A stretch of 41,504 nt of DNA from Chthonomonas sp. UBA6659 (GCA_002455425.1 DKKT01000076.1:9647-51150); one strand, 5' to 3'. Shown: positions 1 through 9,400, numbered from the stretch's first letter. Notes: generated by a model not told the origin, from the letters alone. Translations and numbers: made by a program.

Positions 1-220
1 TTGTGCCGGGAGGGAGAAGGGGTTAGGGGATGAGGGTTCCGAGAGCTCTTCGACCTCAGGACCCGTGCACGCAGGCTAACTTCGGGCGGATCCGCTCGAA
101 CGTGCCGATGCAAAATCGGTTCAAGGTCCAGGGTCGATTTGTGCCGAGCGTAACGGATCGAGCGGTCATACTACGATAGAGTGCAGGGGTCCGCGCGCGG
201 CCCCCGGTTTGGAGGTTTGC

Positions 221-1918
221 ATGCAAGATCGATGGACCAGGATGGCGCGTCGCGTCGCGCAGGGACTGTTGGCGAGTTCGCTGGCGCTCCTCGTCGGATG
301 CGGCGGCGGCGGCGGTGGGGGCGGTGGCAACACGAAGACGGCCAACGTCACGATGACGGTCAACTGGGGTGAGCGGAGCCGCGTGATCTCGGCGCCTTCT
401 TCGGCCCGTTCGGCGGTGGTGGTCCTGAGCGGGGCGAATCCTGCCGGCGGAGACTTCAGCTTCACCGTGAACCGGGATCCAAGTCCGGGTGCCTACACGG
501 GCAACTACGTGTCTCCGAACGTCGCCAAGACCGGCGAAGCCGCCTTCACGATCCGTTTCTATGCCGACGAGAACGGCACCGGCAGTCTCGTCGGTAGCGG
601 CTCGACAACCGTGACGATCGATGATCGCGGTGGTGGCATTGGTGTCGTCGCGACGTCCGGTACGGTCGCCTCCGTGTCGATCGTCTCCGGCCAGGTCGTG
701 ACGATCGGCGAACCGAAGCTGCTCAACTTCGAAGCGCGCACCTCGAGTGGGGCGTTGCTTGCGCTCAGCGCCGGCTCGGCGATATGGCGTGTGACGGCGG
801 GCGACACGAATCTGCGGTTCGAGAACGGCCTCGCCGTCGGTGTCCAGCGCGGCGAAGCCACGGTCGTGGCGAAAGTCGACAATGTCGATAGCGCCGAGCG
901 CGCGGTTTCGATTCGCTCGAAGCCTGACTTCATCCCGCTGGGAACGATTGCCGGGACCACCAACGCCTCTTCCTCGGGCTTGGGTGTCAGTCGAGATGGG
1001 CTCTTCGTCGTCGGTACCAACGTTGCCGCCGAAGGCACACAAGGCTGGCGCTGGAGCGCGTCGACCGGCATGGTCGGGATCGGATTTCCGCCGAACCAGT
1101 CGATCAGCGAAGCGTTCGCGACGAACGCGAACGGTTCGGCGGTCGCGGGATCGAGTGCACTTCCGACGAATCAGGCCTTCCGGTGGACATCGGCCGGCTT
1201 CACCGTGTTGACGAGCGCCAGCCTGGTGCCCTTCCACGCCCGTGGCATGTCGGCCGACGGTAACGCGATCGTTGGATTCGGGTCGAGTGCGGGGGGCACC
1301 CAAGCCTATGTTTGGACCGAAGCGGTCGGCGTTACGCCGCTGGGCTGGCTCGGAGGAGCCGTGGCCGGTACGAGCGAGGCAAACGGGATTTCCGATTCCG
1401 GCGCGATCGTGGTCGGCCAGAGCACGGGCACCGGTCCCGAGTTCTTGCCGTTCAAGTGGGTTAGTGGGGGAGCCGGGATCACCTCTCTTGCCCTCGTTCC
1501 CGGCTCGACCGAGGGCTCGGCGGAAGATGTCTCAGGTGACGGCGCGATCATCGTCGGGCAATGTTCGACCGCGGACGTGCCACGGGCGACCCTGTGGAAT
1601 GCGGTCGGGACACCGATCGATCTCGGACTGCTTCCAGGCGGAGGGAGCTACTCGGTTGCGGTTGCGACCAACTTCGACGGCAGCGTCGTCGTAGGCTACG
1701 CTGCCGACGCCGACGGCGACAGTCGCGCGTTCGTTTGGGAAGCAGGCACCGGCATGCGCGACCTGCGCGATCTGCTTGTCAACCAGGGCCTCGAACCCAA
1801 ACTCCGTGGCTGGCGGCTTGAGTCGGTCAACTCGATCTCCTCGAGCGGAAAGGTCGTCGTCGGAACCGGATTCAATCCGACCGGCCGACGAGAAGCGTTC
1901 CTCGCGTTCCTCCCCTGA
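221..1918 (+). CDS. HAF-repeat lipoprotein
   Basis: Predicted secreted lipoprotein of 565 residues. The start is ATG 221 because GGAGG at 211-215 sits 5 bases before it; an upstream TTG at 209 overlaps that ribosome site. The signal peptide ends in a lipobox (LLVGC, Cys27), followed by nine consecutive Gly codons at 302-328, a flexible tether often seen on lipoproteins of this kind of genome. Residues of about 40-240 are beta-rich and Ig-like. The C-terminal half carries about six repeats of the type SxDGxxVVGxxxxxxxxxAFxW, which is the HAF extracellular repeat pattern and predicts a beta-propeller-like fold. No catalytic motif is visible and the ligand is unknown. A strong terminator follows directly, so it is probably monocistronic. 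Confidence 0.85.
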   Translation: MQDRWTRMARRVAQGLLASSLALLVGCGGGGGGGGGNTKTANVTMTVNWGERSRVISAPSSARSAVVVLSGANPAGGDFSFTVNRDPSPGAYTGNYVSPNVAKTGEAAFTIRFYADENGTGSLVGSGSTTVTIDDRGGGIGVVATSGTVASVSIVSGQVVTIGEPKLLNFEARTSSGALLALSAGSAIWRVTAGDTNLRFENGLAVGVQRGEATVVAKVDNVDSAERAVSIRSKPDFIPLGTIAGTTNASSSGLGVSRDGLFVVGTNVAAEGTQGWRWSASTGMVGIGFPPNQSISEAFATNANGSAVAGSSALPTNQAFRWTSAGFTVLTSASLVPFHARGMSADGNAIVGFGSSAGGTQAYVWTEAVGVTPLGWLGGAVAGTSEANGISDSGAIVVGQSTGTGPEFLPFKWVSGGAGITSLALVPGSTEGSAEDVSGDGAIIVGQCSTADVPRATLWNAVGTPIDLGLLPGGGSYSVAVATNFDGSVVVGYAADADGDSRAFVWEAGTGMRDLRDLLVNQGLEPKLRGWRLESVNSISSSGKVVVGTGFNPTGRREAFLAFLP

Positions 1919-1931
1919 CCGCTCCCGATCA

Positions 1932-1962
1932 TGCGGGCCAGAACACTCTGGCCCGCATTTTT
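1932..1962 (+). terminator. Intrinsic terminator after the HAF-repeat gene
   Basis: A perfect 10-bp stem (1932-1941 with 1948-1957) has a 6-base loop and is followed by TTTTT at 1958-1962. It starts 13 bases after the stop codon and is a textbook Rho-independent terminator. Confidence 0.92.
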
Positions 1963-1987
1963 GCGGATCAGGCTATCAGACGTCTAC

Positions 1988-2015
1988 TTGTCTTTGTGGA
2001 AAGTGGCTGTATGAT
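1988..2015 (+). promoter_or_regulatory. Candidate sigma70-type promoter for prepilin
   Basis: TTGTCT at 1988-1993 and TATGAT at 2010-2015 are separated by 16 bases. They match the -35 consensus at 4 of 6 and the -10 at 5 of 6 positions. They lie between the terminator and the prepilin start, leaving a leader of roughly 55-60 bases. Confidence 0.45.
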
Positions 2016-2078
2016 GAGGGTAAGCCTGTCCAGAGGACTGGCCGTCAGGGGTTCCTTATTTCTCATTCGGAGGACATC

Positions 2079-2849
2079 ATGAAGCGCTCTAGTCTCAGGG
2101 GCTTTACTCTTATCGAGCTCCTCGTCGTGATTGCTATCATCGCCATTCTCGCGGCGATTCTCTTCCCTGTGTTTGCCCAAGCCAAGTCTGCGGCAAAGAA
2201 GACCGCGTGCATCTCGAACATGAAGCAGATGACGCTGGCCGGCATCCAGTACATGGATGCGTTCGACGGCTATGTGTTTCTGCGCTACGCCGCCTGCCCG
2301 AGCACGGGACCCCAGGCTCCGTTCAACGAGAACAACATGATCTGGCCGGGGCTGATCCAGCCCTACATCAAGAACAAGGACATCTACAACGATCCGATGG
2401 CCTCAGGGTCCAAATACTCGGATTCGTGGCCCACGCGAGGTGAGATGTCGATCGGCCAGAACGCGACCATCACCGGTTGGTATTGGCCCACGAACGCCTG
2501 TGGCGAAATGATCGTCCCGACGGCGAGCCAAATGGCATTGCCGGCCATCAACGTCATGTTTGCCACTTCGCCGAATGGTCCGACCGCGAACGGCTGGCGC
2601 GGCTACCTCAGTCGCAATGACGCCGTCAATACGACCGGCCTCGCACTCTCCAATCGCCACCAGATGGGAACGGTTCACTCGTTCTTCGATGGCCACGCCA
2701 AGTACTACAAGACGGTCGCCGTCCTCGGCAATCCGAACGCACCGTACCGCTGCGATGATGCTTCGATCTTCACGGGCATGTGGTGGCTCGACGCCAACGC
2801 CGCCAAAATCAAGTGGAACATCACCGATCCTTGCATCCAGGAGCCTTGA
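2079..2849 (+). CDS. Prepilin-type H-X9-DG protein
   Basis: A 256-residue pseudopilin-like protein. ATG 2079 is chosen because GGAGG at 2069-2073 precedes it and because it places the class III leader at the N-terminus: KRSSLRG, then FTLIELLVVIAIIAILAA, with the conserved Glu at position 5 of the mature protein. Prepilin peptidase would cleave after Gly and methylate Phe. Near the C-terminus His194 is followed by nine residues and Asp204-Gly205, an exact H-X9-DG motif of the prepilin-processing-associated C-terminal family common in Planctomycetes and Armatimonadota. The long in-frame extension upstream of 2079 is untranslated leader. Probably exported by a type II/IV pilus-like machine; the pilC/gspF gene at 23118-24323 could belong to it. 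The individual role is unknown. Confidence 0.9.
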   Translation: MKRSSLRGFTLIELLVVIAIIAILAAILFPVFAQAKSAAKKTACISNMKQMTLAGIQYMDAFDGYVFLRYAACPSTGPQAPFNENNMIWPGLIQPYIKNKDIYNDPMASGSKYSDSWPTRGEMSIGQNATITGWYWPTNACGEMIVPTASQMALPAINVMFATSPNGPTANGWRGYLSRNDAVNTTGLALSNRHQMGTVHSFFDGHAKYYKTVAVLGNPNAPYRCDDASIFTGMWWLDANAAKIKWNITDPCIQEP

Positions 2850-2901
2850 GGCTCCGGTAACCGAGGAATGCGTCGGCCCTCGACCCGTCTCGGGGGCCTT
2901 T
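2840..2901 (+). promoter_or_regulatory. Two hairpins between prepilin and lipoprotein genes
   Basis: GGAGCC (2840-2845) and GGCTCC (2850-2855) form a small stem with the prepilin stop codon in its loop. A second stem pairs 2875-2883 with 2890-2898 (9 bp, one G-T pair, 6-base loop) and is followed by TTT at 2899-2901. It could act as a leaky terminator or processing site that sets the ratio of prepilin to the downstream lipoprotein. Confidence 0.5.
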
Positions 2902-2921
2902 CCCTCACAACAGGAGGACCT

Positions 2922-3146
2922 ATGAAGCTTTGTTTGATGGTCGCGTTCGCCCTCGGCCTCGCGATGCTTGGAGGCTGTGGCACCGAGACCTCGACCGGCG
3001 GCAATACCGCAACCCCGCCGAAGGACGTGAAAAACCTGAACGAGCCCCCGAAAGATCCAGCTCCGGGCGAGGCCTACCGCATCACGCCCGCGGACCCGAC
3101 CAAGAAGGAGTTCCAGCAGGACCCGCGTCTAGCGGGCGGGAAGTAA
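2922..3146 (+). CDS. Tiny lipoprotein downstream of prepilin
   Basis: A 74-residue lipoprotein. ATG 2922 has a strong ribosome site (AGGAGG at 2912-2917). The signal peptide ends in LGGC with lipidated Cys19. The mature part is short, polar, Thr/Pro/Lys-rich and probably disordered; no domain is recognisable. It follows the H-X9-DG prepilin on the same strand 72 bases later, and a similar prepilin/tiny-lipoprotein pair lies at 16789-17813, which suggests a functional link. Its 3' end overlaps the convergent HAD gene by 18 bases. Confidence 0.8.
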   Translation: MKLCLMVAFALGLAMLGGCGTETSTGGNTATPPKDVKNLNEPPKDPAPGEAYRITPADPTKKEFQQDPRLAGGK

Positions 3147-3881
3147 CTCCAGGACCTCGCGGAGGTCCGAAACCTCAGCGGTCGGCGCGGGCAAGTCCGC
3201 CGGCCGCTCTTCCGGGTGAGAGCCGCTCGGGGGCACATCGGTCGGCCGGCGAACCCAAATCGCCCGCCATCCGGCAGCCAGCGCGGGCCGGATGTCATGG
3301 GCGTAGCTGTTGCCGACGAAGAGGATCTCGGCTCCCTTCGCTCCGGATCGTTCCTCGGCACGGAGGAATACTTCCGGGTTGGGCTTGCCGAGCCCTTGCT
3401 CGCCTTCGATGAGGATGATCGAAAAGCGATCTTCGATTCCCAACGTTTCCAGCTCTTGGCGCTGAATGTCGCCGGGACCGTTCGTAATGAGGCCGAGCGG
3501 GTACCCCCGATCGCGTAACGCTTCGAGCACTTCTAGCGCTTCGGGAAAGAGCTCGAGGGCGTCGTTCCGATGCTCCGCGTAAGCGTCTCCGAGCCCGCGC
3601 GCCATCGCCGCGTCGTCGATCCCCGCGACGAGAAGCGTCCGTCGCATCTGCTCGGTTCGGGTTGGTTCACCGGTCTTGAGGTACGTCTTGTACCAGCCGG
3701 TTTCCTTGAGCGTCGGGGCAAACTCACGAAAAGCCGTCGCCCAGTGACGCACCATCGTCTCAGCGTCGATCCCGGATGGACCCGCCTCCTCGAATGCCTT
3801 CCGGAGCCCGACCTTTGCCGCTTCCCAGTAGCCGCAAAGCGTATCGTCGAGATCGAAGAAGACGACGCGGACGGCATCCAT
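3129..3881 (-). CDS. HAD-superfamily hydrolase
   Basis: A 250-residue cytoplasmic phosphatase-like hydrolase of HAD subfamily IA. Motif I is FFDLDDT with nucleophile Asp10 and general acid Asp12. A cap domain of about 80 residues follows, then motif II (LITNGP), the motif III Lys (LGKPNPEVF) and motif IV (FVGNSYAHDI). The first part of motif IV is usually GDS or GNS followed by the metal-binding Asp, so it looks active. Substrate cannot be read from the sequence; pyrimidine nucleotidase (YjjG-like) or phosphoglycolate phosphatase-like roles are possible. Its ATG shares one base with the trpS stop codon (TGATG), implying translational coupling. Its 3' end overlaps the convergent lipoprotein gene. 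Confidence 0.88.
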   Translation of the reverse strand: MDAVRVVFFDLDDTLCGYWEAAKVGLRKAFEEAGPSGIDAETMVRHWATAFREFAPTLKETGWYKTYLKTGEPTRTEQMRRTLLVAGIDDAAMARGLGDAYAEHRNDALELFPEALEVLEALRDRGYPLGLITNGPGDIQRQELETLGIEDRFSIILIEGEQGLGKPNPEVFLRAEERSGAKGAEILFVGNSYAHDIRPALAAGWRAIWVRRPTDVPPSGSHPEERPADLPAPTAEVSDLREVLELLPAR

Positions 3882-4885
3882 CAGCGAAGTCCCATCGCCT
3901 CGCGGACGTCGTCCATCGTGCAGGCGGCAAACTCGCGCGCCTTCACGGCCCCCGCCGCAAGGATCGCCTCGATGTCATCGTCTGAAATCGCGGCTCGACG
4001 GTCGCGGATCGGGCGGAGCGTCTCGTTCAGGGCTTCGATGAGCTCCTTCTTGTTCTGCATGCACCCGCGGACGCCCTCGCGATCCTCCTGCCACTGCGTC
4101 TGCCATTGCGGCGAGTAGATCCGGAGGAACTGGCAGACCGCACAGCCCTCGGGGATCCCGGGATCGGTCTTCCTCATCTTAGAGGGCGTGGTGAACGCAC
4201 CCATGATTTTCTGCGCGGTCTCTTCGGGAGTCTCGTTCAAATAGATGCAGTTGTCGTAAGACTTGCTCATCTTCCGCAGGACGCCCTCGTCGTCCGCGTC
4301 GAGCCCGGGGAGTTTCGCACGGGACTCGTCCTCGGGAATGAGGTTCACGAACTCGGGAAAGACTTCACCATAAAGGCGGTTGAAGCGCCTCGCGATCTCG
4401 CGGGAAATCTCAAGATGCGGAGCCTGGTCGCGGCCCACCGGCACGCCATAAGGTTTGTAGAGGAGGATGTCCGCGGCCTGGAGGACGGGGTAGCCGAGCA
4501 GCCCGTACGACTCGCGCTCCGCGCCGACTGTCTGCTGCTTCTCCTTGAAGGTCGGCACGCGTTCGAGCCAGCCCAGCGGCGTGACCATGCTCAAGAGGAG
4601 GTGCAGTTCCGCGTGCTCCTTCACGTGGCTCTGAATGAAGACGACGGTTTCGGAGGGGTCGATGCCCGCCGCGACATAGTCCTTGGCGACCTCGCGAGAG
4701 TTGAGCGCGATCTGGTTCGGATCCTCGGCCATCGTCGTCAAGGCATGCCAATCCACGACGCAGCAATAGAGCTTGTACGTCTTCTGCAACTCAACCCAGT
4801 TGCGGAGCGCCCCTTCGTAGTTGCCGATATGGAGGCGCGGGCTGGTGGGCTGCATCCCGCTGAGGATTCGCTTCTTGTCGCTCAT
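3881..4885 (-). CDS. trpS: Tryptophan--tRNA ligase
   Basis: A 334-residue class Ic aminoacyl-tRNA synthetase that charges tRNA-Trp with tryptophan in the cytoplasm. The HIGH-type signature is HIGN (residues 19-22) in the N-terminal Rossmann fold after SGMQPT, and the KMSKS loop is KMSKS at 205-209. The length matches bacterial TrpRS. ATG 4885 gives the expected N-terminus, but no Shine-Dalgarno sequence is visible. A promoter-like element ends about 14 bases upstream, so the leader would be very short. The HAD hydrolase is translationally coupled downstream. Confidence 0.97.
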   Translation of the reverse strand: MSDKKRILSGMQPTSPRLHIGNYEGALRNWVELQKTYKLYCCVVDWHALTTMAEDPNQIALNSREVAKDYVAAGIDPSETVVFIQSHVKEHAELHLLLSMVTPLGWLERVPTFKEKQQTVGAERESYGLLGYPVLQAADILLYKPYGVPVGRDQAPHLEISREIARRFNRLYGEVFPEFVNLIPEDESRAKLPGLDADDEGVLRKMSKSYDNCIYLNETPEETAQKIMGAFTTPSKMRKTDPGIPEGCAVCQFLRIYSPQWQTQWQEDREGVRGCMQNKKELIEALNETLRPIRDRRAAISDDDIEAILAAGAVKAREFAACTMDDVREAMGLR

Positions 4886-4887
4886 GA

Positions 4888-4927
4888 GACCAAGTCCGGA
4901 TTATGGCTTGGTCGGTGCCAGGGTCAC
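4888..4927 (-). promoter_or_regulatory. Candidate trpS promoter
   Basis: On the minus strand GTGACC (4927-4922) and CATAAT (4905-4900) are separated by 16 bases. Transcription would begin about 8 bases before the trpS ATG. A GACCAAG/CTTGGTC inverted repeat (4888-4894 and 4907-4913) flanks the -10 element and could be an operator or a small leader hairpin. Confidence 0.4.
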
Positions 4928-4944
4928 CGGGCCGTGACCCTGGC
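4917..4944 (-). terminator. 11-bp hairpin after the PEP-CTERM gene
   Basis: A perfect 11-bp inverted repeat (4917-4927 with 4934-4944) with a 6-base loop lies 13 bases after the stop codon of the PEP-CTERM gene on the minus strand. There is no T-tract. It may be a terminator or mRNA-stabilising hairpin. One arm overlaps the candidate -35 element of trpS. Confidence 0.5.
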
Positions 4945-4957
4945 GTGGGAGAATCGC

Positions 4958-5650
4958 TCAGCGTCGGCGGGGACGACGTCGAGCCGCAAGTCCGACCAAA
5001 GCGCCGGTCAGCACGGCGAGGGTCCCGGGTTCAGGCACCGCACCGTACTGAAGGTGGTCGACCTCCCAGTCCGAACTCGTCGGCACCGACATCTCGATGC
5101 GGGAAATGCCTCCGGGGTGGATCATTCCGAAGAAGCGGTCCTCCGCCGTCCCACCGTTCGCAGCACCGTCTCCGAGGTTGCTTCCCGTCAGAACGCCAAG
5201 GGAGAGACCGCCCGAGTCGAACGCCTCAAAGCGGACATCGCCAAAGCCCAGACCGGAGTCAGTCACTCCAACATCGGTCCAGACGAGGCCGGCATGAGTC
5301 GGCAGAGTCTCGAGGGCAACGGCAGAAAAATCGAACCTAAGGGTCCGGACTCCGTTGCTGTACCAGGAGTGACCGCGGGTGCCGCTGCCGTCGATCACCC
5401 CATCATCGGCATCGACCGAATCCGTCAGGGACGAAGGCCCGATGACGGTCCCGCCCGTCGCGGTAACGCCCGGCGTGTTGAGCGCTCCATCCTCAAAGGT
5501 CTCCAGGTGGAAGTACTGGTACGTCCCACCAGCAAAAGGACTATCTGAAAACTGCAGGTAGGGCGATGGGCCCTGGAACTGAGCTTGTACGGAAGTGGCG
5601 ACCGCGACGGTCGCGAAAATGCCTAACCAACGAACATCCTTTGCCTTCAC
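4958..5650 (-). CDS. PEP-CTERM sorted exoprotein
   Basis: A 230-residue secreted protein. It starts at GTG 5650, with AGAGGTGA just upstream and a signal peptide ending near TSVQAQ. The body is Gly/Asp/Thr-rich and beta-rich, resembling jelly-roll exoproteins common among PEP-CTERM proteins. The C-terminus has VPEPGTLAVL, a hydrophobic segment and an Arg-rich tail, i.e. the PEP-CTERM signal recognised by exosortase. No exosortase lies in this window. Function is unknown; a surface or extracellular matrix protein is likely. Confidence 0.88.
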   Translation of the reverse strand: MKAKDVRWLGIFATVAVATSVQAQFQGPSPYLQFSDSPFAGGTYQYFHLETFEDGALNTPGVTATGGTVIGPSSLTDSVDADDGVIDGSGTRGHSWYSNGVRTLRFDFSAVALETLPTHAGLVWTDVGVTDSGLGFGDVRFEAFDSGGLSLGVLTGSNLGDGAANGGTAEDRFFGMIHPGGISRIEMSVPTSSDWEVDHLQYGAVPEPGTLAVLTGALVGLAARRRPRRR

Positions 5651-5685
5651 ATGTCACCTCTTCCGCCGCTTAGCGTGATTGTGAC

Positions 5686-6432
5686 CTAACGGTACTCCAC
5701 CACGCGGTTCATCGGCGGGTAGGTGTCAATCGACAGGAGCTCGCGAACGCCCTCCACCACCCGATAGGTCGCGACTTCGTAGCCTGTCTTCCCCGTGTTC
5801 CGGACTCGTCCCGCCGAATGTCCACCGCGAATCACGTACTCGGCGGGGGGTGTCACGCTCCGCACATCCTGGACGATGACCGGCACGTGGGTGGGCTTCT
5901 CGCGCCCGACGATCGTCACCACCACGCGCTCCCGAACGACGGAGCTGACGATCCGGACCGGGTAGGGATAGGGGTTCAGGATCTTCAGGTCGATGTTCGA
6001 GTAGGCCACGGCCGCGTCGCGTCCGGGAGGCACGTAACTCGGGGCAAAGCGGTGCCGATGTCGCTCGAGCACGACGAGCCCGGAAAGCAGGGCGGCATTG
6101 TAGAGGGTGGTGGATGCTTGGCATACACCACCACCCCAGGCGTCGATAAGCTGACCGTTGTAGCTGACGGGGGCTTTGCGGTAGCCCTGGTCGCGCGACC
6201 ACGTTCCGACCGTTTGATTGAACGAGAAGATCTCGTGGGGGCCGATTTCCGCGCCATCGAGCCGTGCCAGGCAGAGCCTGGCATTATGAGCCTGGCTCTT
6301 CGACCGGCCTTCGAGCGGAGTTGAGTAGGCGCCGATCGCCACTTCGGTCGGACCGCGACCGGAGAGCATCGCGACCGCGACGGTCGTCGCGAGGGCAGCG
6401 ACGACCGTGGGAACCACCAGGGGCCACCTCAT
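5686..6432 (-). CDS. VanW-family protein
   Basis: A 248-residue protein with one N-terminal membrane segment (about residues 5-25) followed by an extracytoplasmic VanW domain. Visible family features are SFNQTVG, the glycine-rich GGGVCQASTTLYNA segment and PPGRDAAVAYSNIDLKILN. VanW is an accessory of some glycopeptide-resistance clusters and is widespread elsewhere; its biochemical activity is not established. The ATG overlaps the stop of the alpha-2-macroglobulin gene by four bases (ATGA), so the two are translationally coupled. This places it in a cell-envelope operon rather than a resistance cluster; no vanHAX-type genes are present. Confidence 0.87.
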   Translation of the reverse strand: MRWPLVVPTVVAALATTVAVAMLSGRGPTEVAIGAYSTPLEGRSKSQAHNARLCLARLDGAEIGPHEIFSFNQTVGTWSRDQGYRKAPVSYNGQLIDAWGGGVCQASTTLYNAALLSGLVVLERHRHRFAPSYVPPGRDAAVAYSNIDLKILNPYPYPVRIVSSVVRERVVVTIVGREKPTHVPVIVQDVRSVTPPAEYVIRGGHSAGRVRNTGKTGYEVATYRVVEGVRELLSIDTYPPMNRVVEYR

Positions 6433-9400
6433 CGCGGCTTCACCTCGATTTGGAGTGCGGCGCTCGAGCCGCGTCGGGTGTCGTTGTACATGGCGTAGGC
6501 GGTCGCTGGCAGGGCCGAGGCCGTACCTGGGGCTTCTGCCCGCACGTGGTATTCGACGGTGCTCGCCCCTTGGGGCACGTAGCGCATGAAGAACGCGATC
6601 TTGTCGTCAAGGACCTGCATGTCGGAGTACCACCAAGACCACTCGTCCGGAGAATCGTTCTCGACCACGCGCAGGTTGGAGGGGGTCGGCACCTCGACGA
6701 GGACGTACTCCAGCGGACGATCGCTCGTGATCGTGATCAGACCGCGCAACGTCTGGCCGGAGAGGGCCGTTGTGACGGGCTGTGCACTTGGCTTGAGGCG
6801 AAGGGTCCCATCCTCCATCCGCTTGGCGGCGAGGGCGTAGAACGCATGGTCCACCCGAAGTCCGGACCCGTTGACCAAATGGCCAATTCGGGCCTCGGAA
6901 GGCGTTTGCTTCACTTCGAGGCTGTAGTAGCAGAGCCCTCCGCCCCGCTTCACGATTTCGATCGTGTTGTCGCCTTCCTGCAGTTCGGTGATCGGAACGG
7001 TGACCGGTAGCGACGCGCTGACCATCGTCTTCAGGTCCACCGCCACGGTCTTGAGCATCCGGCCGTTGAGCTTGATGTCAAGCGCGTACGAGGTTCCGAG
7101 TTCCTTCGTCGCATTGAGGTAGGAGACGGCCGCGGCGACGGTCTGGGCGGTGTCGCGGGTACTCATCCACATCGAGCCGCGCCGCTTCTCCAGCAGATAC
7201 CGAAGCACTTTCGGGACGATCTCCGAATACCGAGGACCGACGAATTCGCGAAGATTGACGAGTGCGTCGAGGGCACGGGCGGTCGTTTCGACCCCCCAGC
7301 CGCCGGTCCAGAAGGCATAGCCTCCCTCGGTCGTCATCGTGCCGAGGAGCTTGGCGATCGCGTTCTCGCGCATGTTGCCCATCTCGGTCACCAACACCGC
7401 ATTTCCTGGGTCGCGCTTCGCGACCGCTTGGGCAGCGAGGGCGACCCACGCCCACCCTTCGGTGTCGAGGAGCTTCGGATTCGCGCGTCGTAGCCGACCG
7501 ATCGCGTCCGGCGCGTTCTCGCGTAGCAGCACGGCGTAAGCGAGGTAGATCTCATCGCTCTCGCGCTGTGTCGCCAGATACGGGTAGCGTTCCAACTCCG
7601 ACGCGTCCGGCTTTTCGGAGCGCGCGAGCCGCTGCTTCGACCAGCTCAGCGCTCGTTGGATCACGAACGGATCGGCGCGGAATCCGGCCCTTTCGGCTCG
7701 CCAGAGCCCCTCCAGGACCAGCGCCGTCATATCGGGTTCGCTTCGATCGTTCTCCCACCACCCGAAGCCCCCATCGTCATGCTGCATCGTGATCAGTCGG
7801 TTCTGGCTGCGCCGGGCGATCTCCGGGATCTTCTGCTCGAGTTCGGGGCGAGAGAGCCCCAGGTCCTTGAGCGCTTTCCCGACGATCATCGCGGGCATGA
7901 ATCGGCTCATGGTCTGCTCGACGCAGCCGTACGGGTAGTCGACGAGTTCATCGAGGGAACCGAGCACGGCTCCCGCAAGCGTCGGCGTGACCGAGAGCGT
8001 CACTTGCCCTTCGGCTGTACCGGGAAGTCGCACAACGGACAGATTCGCTTGGTCCCTCAGCGTCCCGGCGTCGAAGGTGCGACGCTCGCGTCCGTGGGTT
8101 GCGATGGGGAGCGTCAGTTGCATGCCATCCGAGGCACCACTCCCGGTCACGGTCGCGATGATCTCGGCGTTCCCGGGAGCTTGGGCGTTCAAGAACCAAG
8201 TCACCGTCTGAGTCGAACCCGCGGCAACCCGCACTTTCTGCTGGGCCGCGCCTTCGAGATCGACCCCCTTGGTCGTCAAGCGCACGTCGAACTCGCCATC
8301 GGTGTCGGTGTCGTTGTGGATGGTCGCCGGCATCCGAACCCGATCGCCCTGGACCAGGTAGGACGGCGGCGAAATCCGTATCATCAGGTTCTTGCGCGCT
8401 TTGACCTCGGTCCTTGCCTTTCCGACCTGGGTTTCAGCGGTGATCGCGACCGCGGTCGCACGCCAAGCCGTCAGGTTGTCGGGAAGTGGGACGGTGACGA
8501 CCGCTTCGCCCCGGGCATCCGTCTCGATCATGGGGTCCCAAAACGCGGTGTCCAGGAATTTCTTCCGGATGTCGACGTTGACTTCGGACTTGTCTCCACC
8601 GTCGAGGTAGATTTCCGGGAACGAGTATGCCGTGCGCACGGTGTGGTAGCGGCGCGGATAGAACACTTTGAGCGGGTCGTTCGTGTCTTCGGCAATCGCG
8701 TAGATCGACTCATCGACCACGCCCAGGGACACTTCGGCCGACACAGGGTTGCCCGCGTCGTCCTTCGTCGTGATCGTGTACGAGACCGAGCCGCCCGGTT
8801 CGACGATCTGGACGTTCGGTTTCACTTCGACCTGAAGCTTCTTCTGAACGAGGTCGACGGCCAGCATCCGACCGGCCTCGGCGAAGGATTTCTTGACGAC
8901 GTAGGCCGCCATGACGCGCGCGTTCGGGGAAAACGCCTTCACGACCGGGATCGAGAGCGTCGCTCCAGTCTCGGTCAGGGGCACGACCTGCGCCCACAGC
9001 ACCTTGTCGCTCTCGACGGTGACGAGCGCCGAGCCTCCCGGCTTCGACGTTCGAATCATCGCCTTCGCGGTGTCGCCCAGGCGGTACTGTTTCTTGTCCA
9101 GGACAACCTGGAGATTCGGTGCCGGACCGGAGAAGGAGGCACCCCCGTCCGAGAACACCCACGCGAAGTTCTCGAACGCGATGCGGTTGCCGCGCTCATC
9201 GCGGATCGTCCCTCGCACCACGTACGAGCCTCGTCCCTGAGGCGTGCTCGTGACGGTGGCTACGCCTTGAGCATCGGTGCGAACCGTTTCGAGCGATTCC
9301 CGAACGAACCGACTGCGGTTGCGCTCCCACTGCTCAAATCCGGCTTCGACCACGATTTCGCTACCCGCGACCGGCTTGCCGGTGTCGTTGGCGGTCACGG

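Noticed and set aside
56..1303. Long minus-strand ORF over the HAF-repeat gene
   Set aside because: Its protein is Arg-rich, low-complexity and without any signature; the plus-strand frame has a lipobox, repeats and a ribosome site.
4886..4957. T-box or attenuator upstream of trpS
   Set aside because: Only 72 bases separate the genes, and no T-box core or specifier loop is seen.
5686..6432. Glycopeptide-resistance cluster
   Set aside because: Only a VanW domain is present; no VanH, VanA, VanX or two-component genes are nearby.
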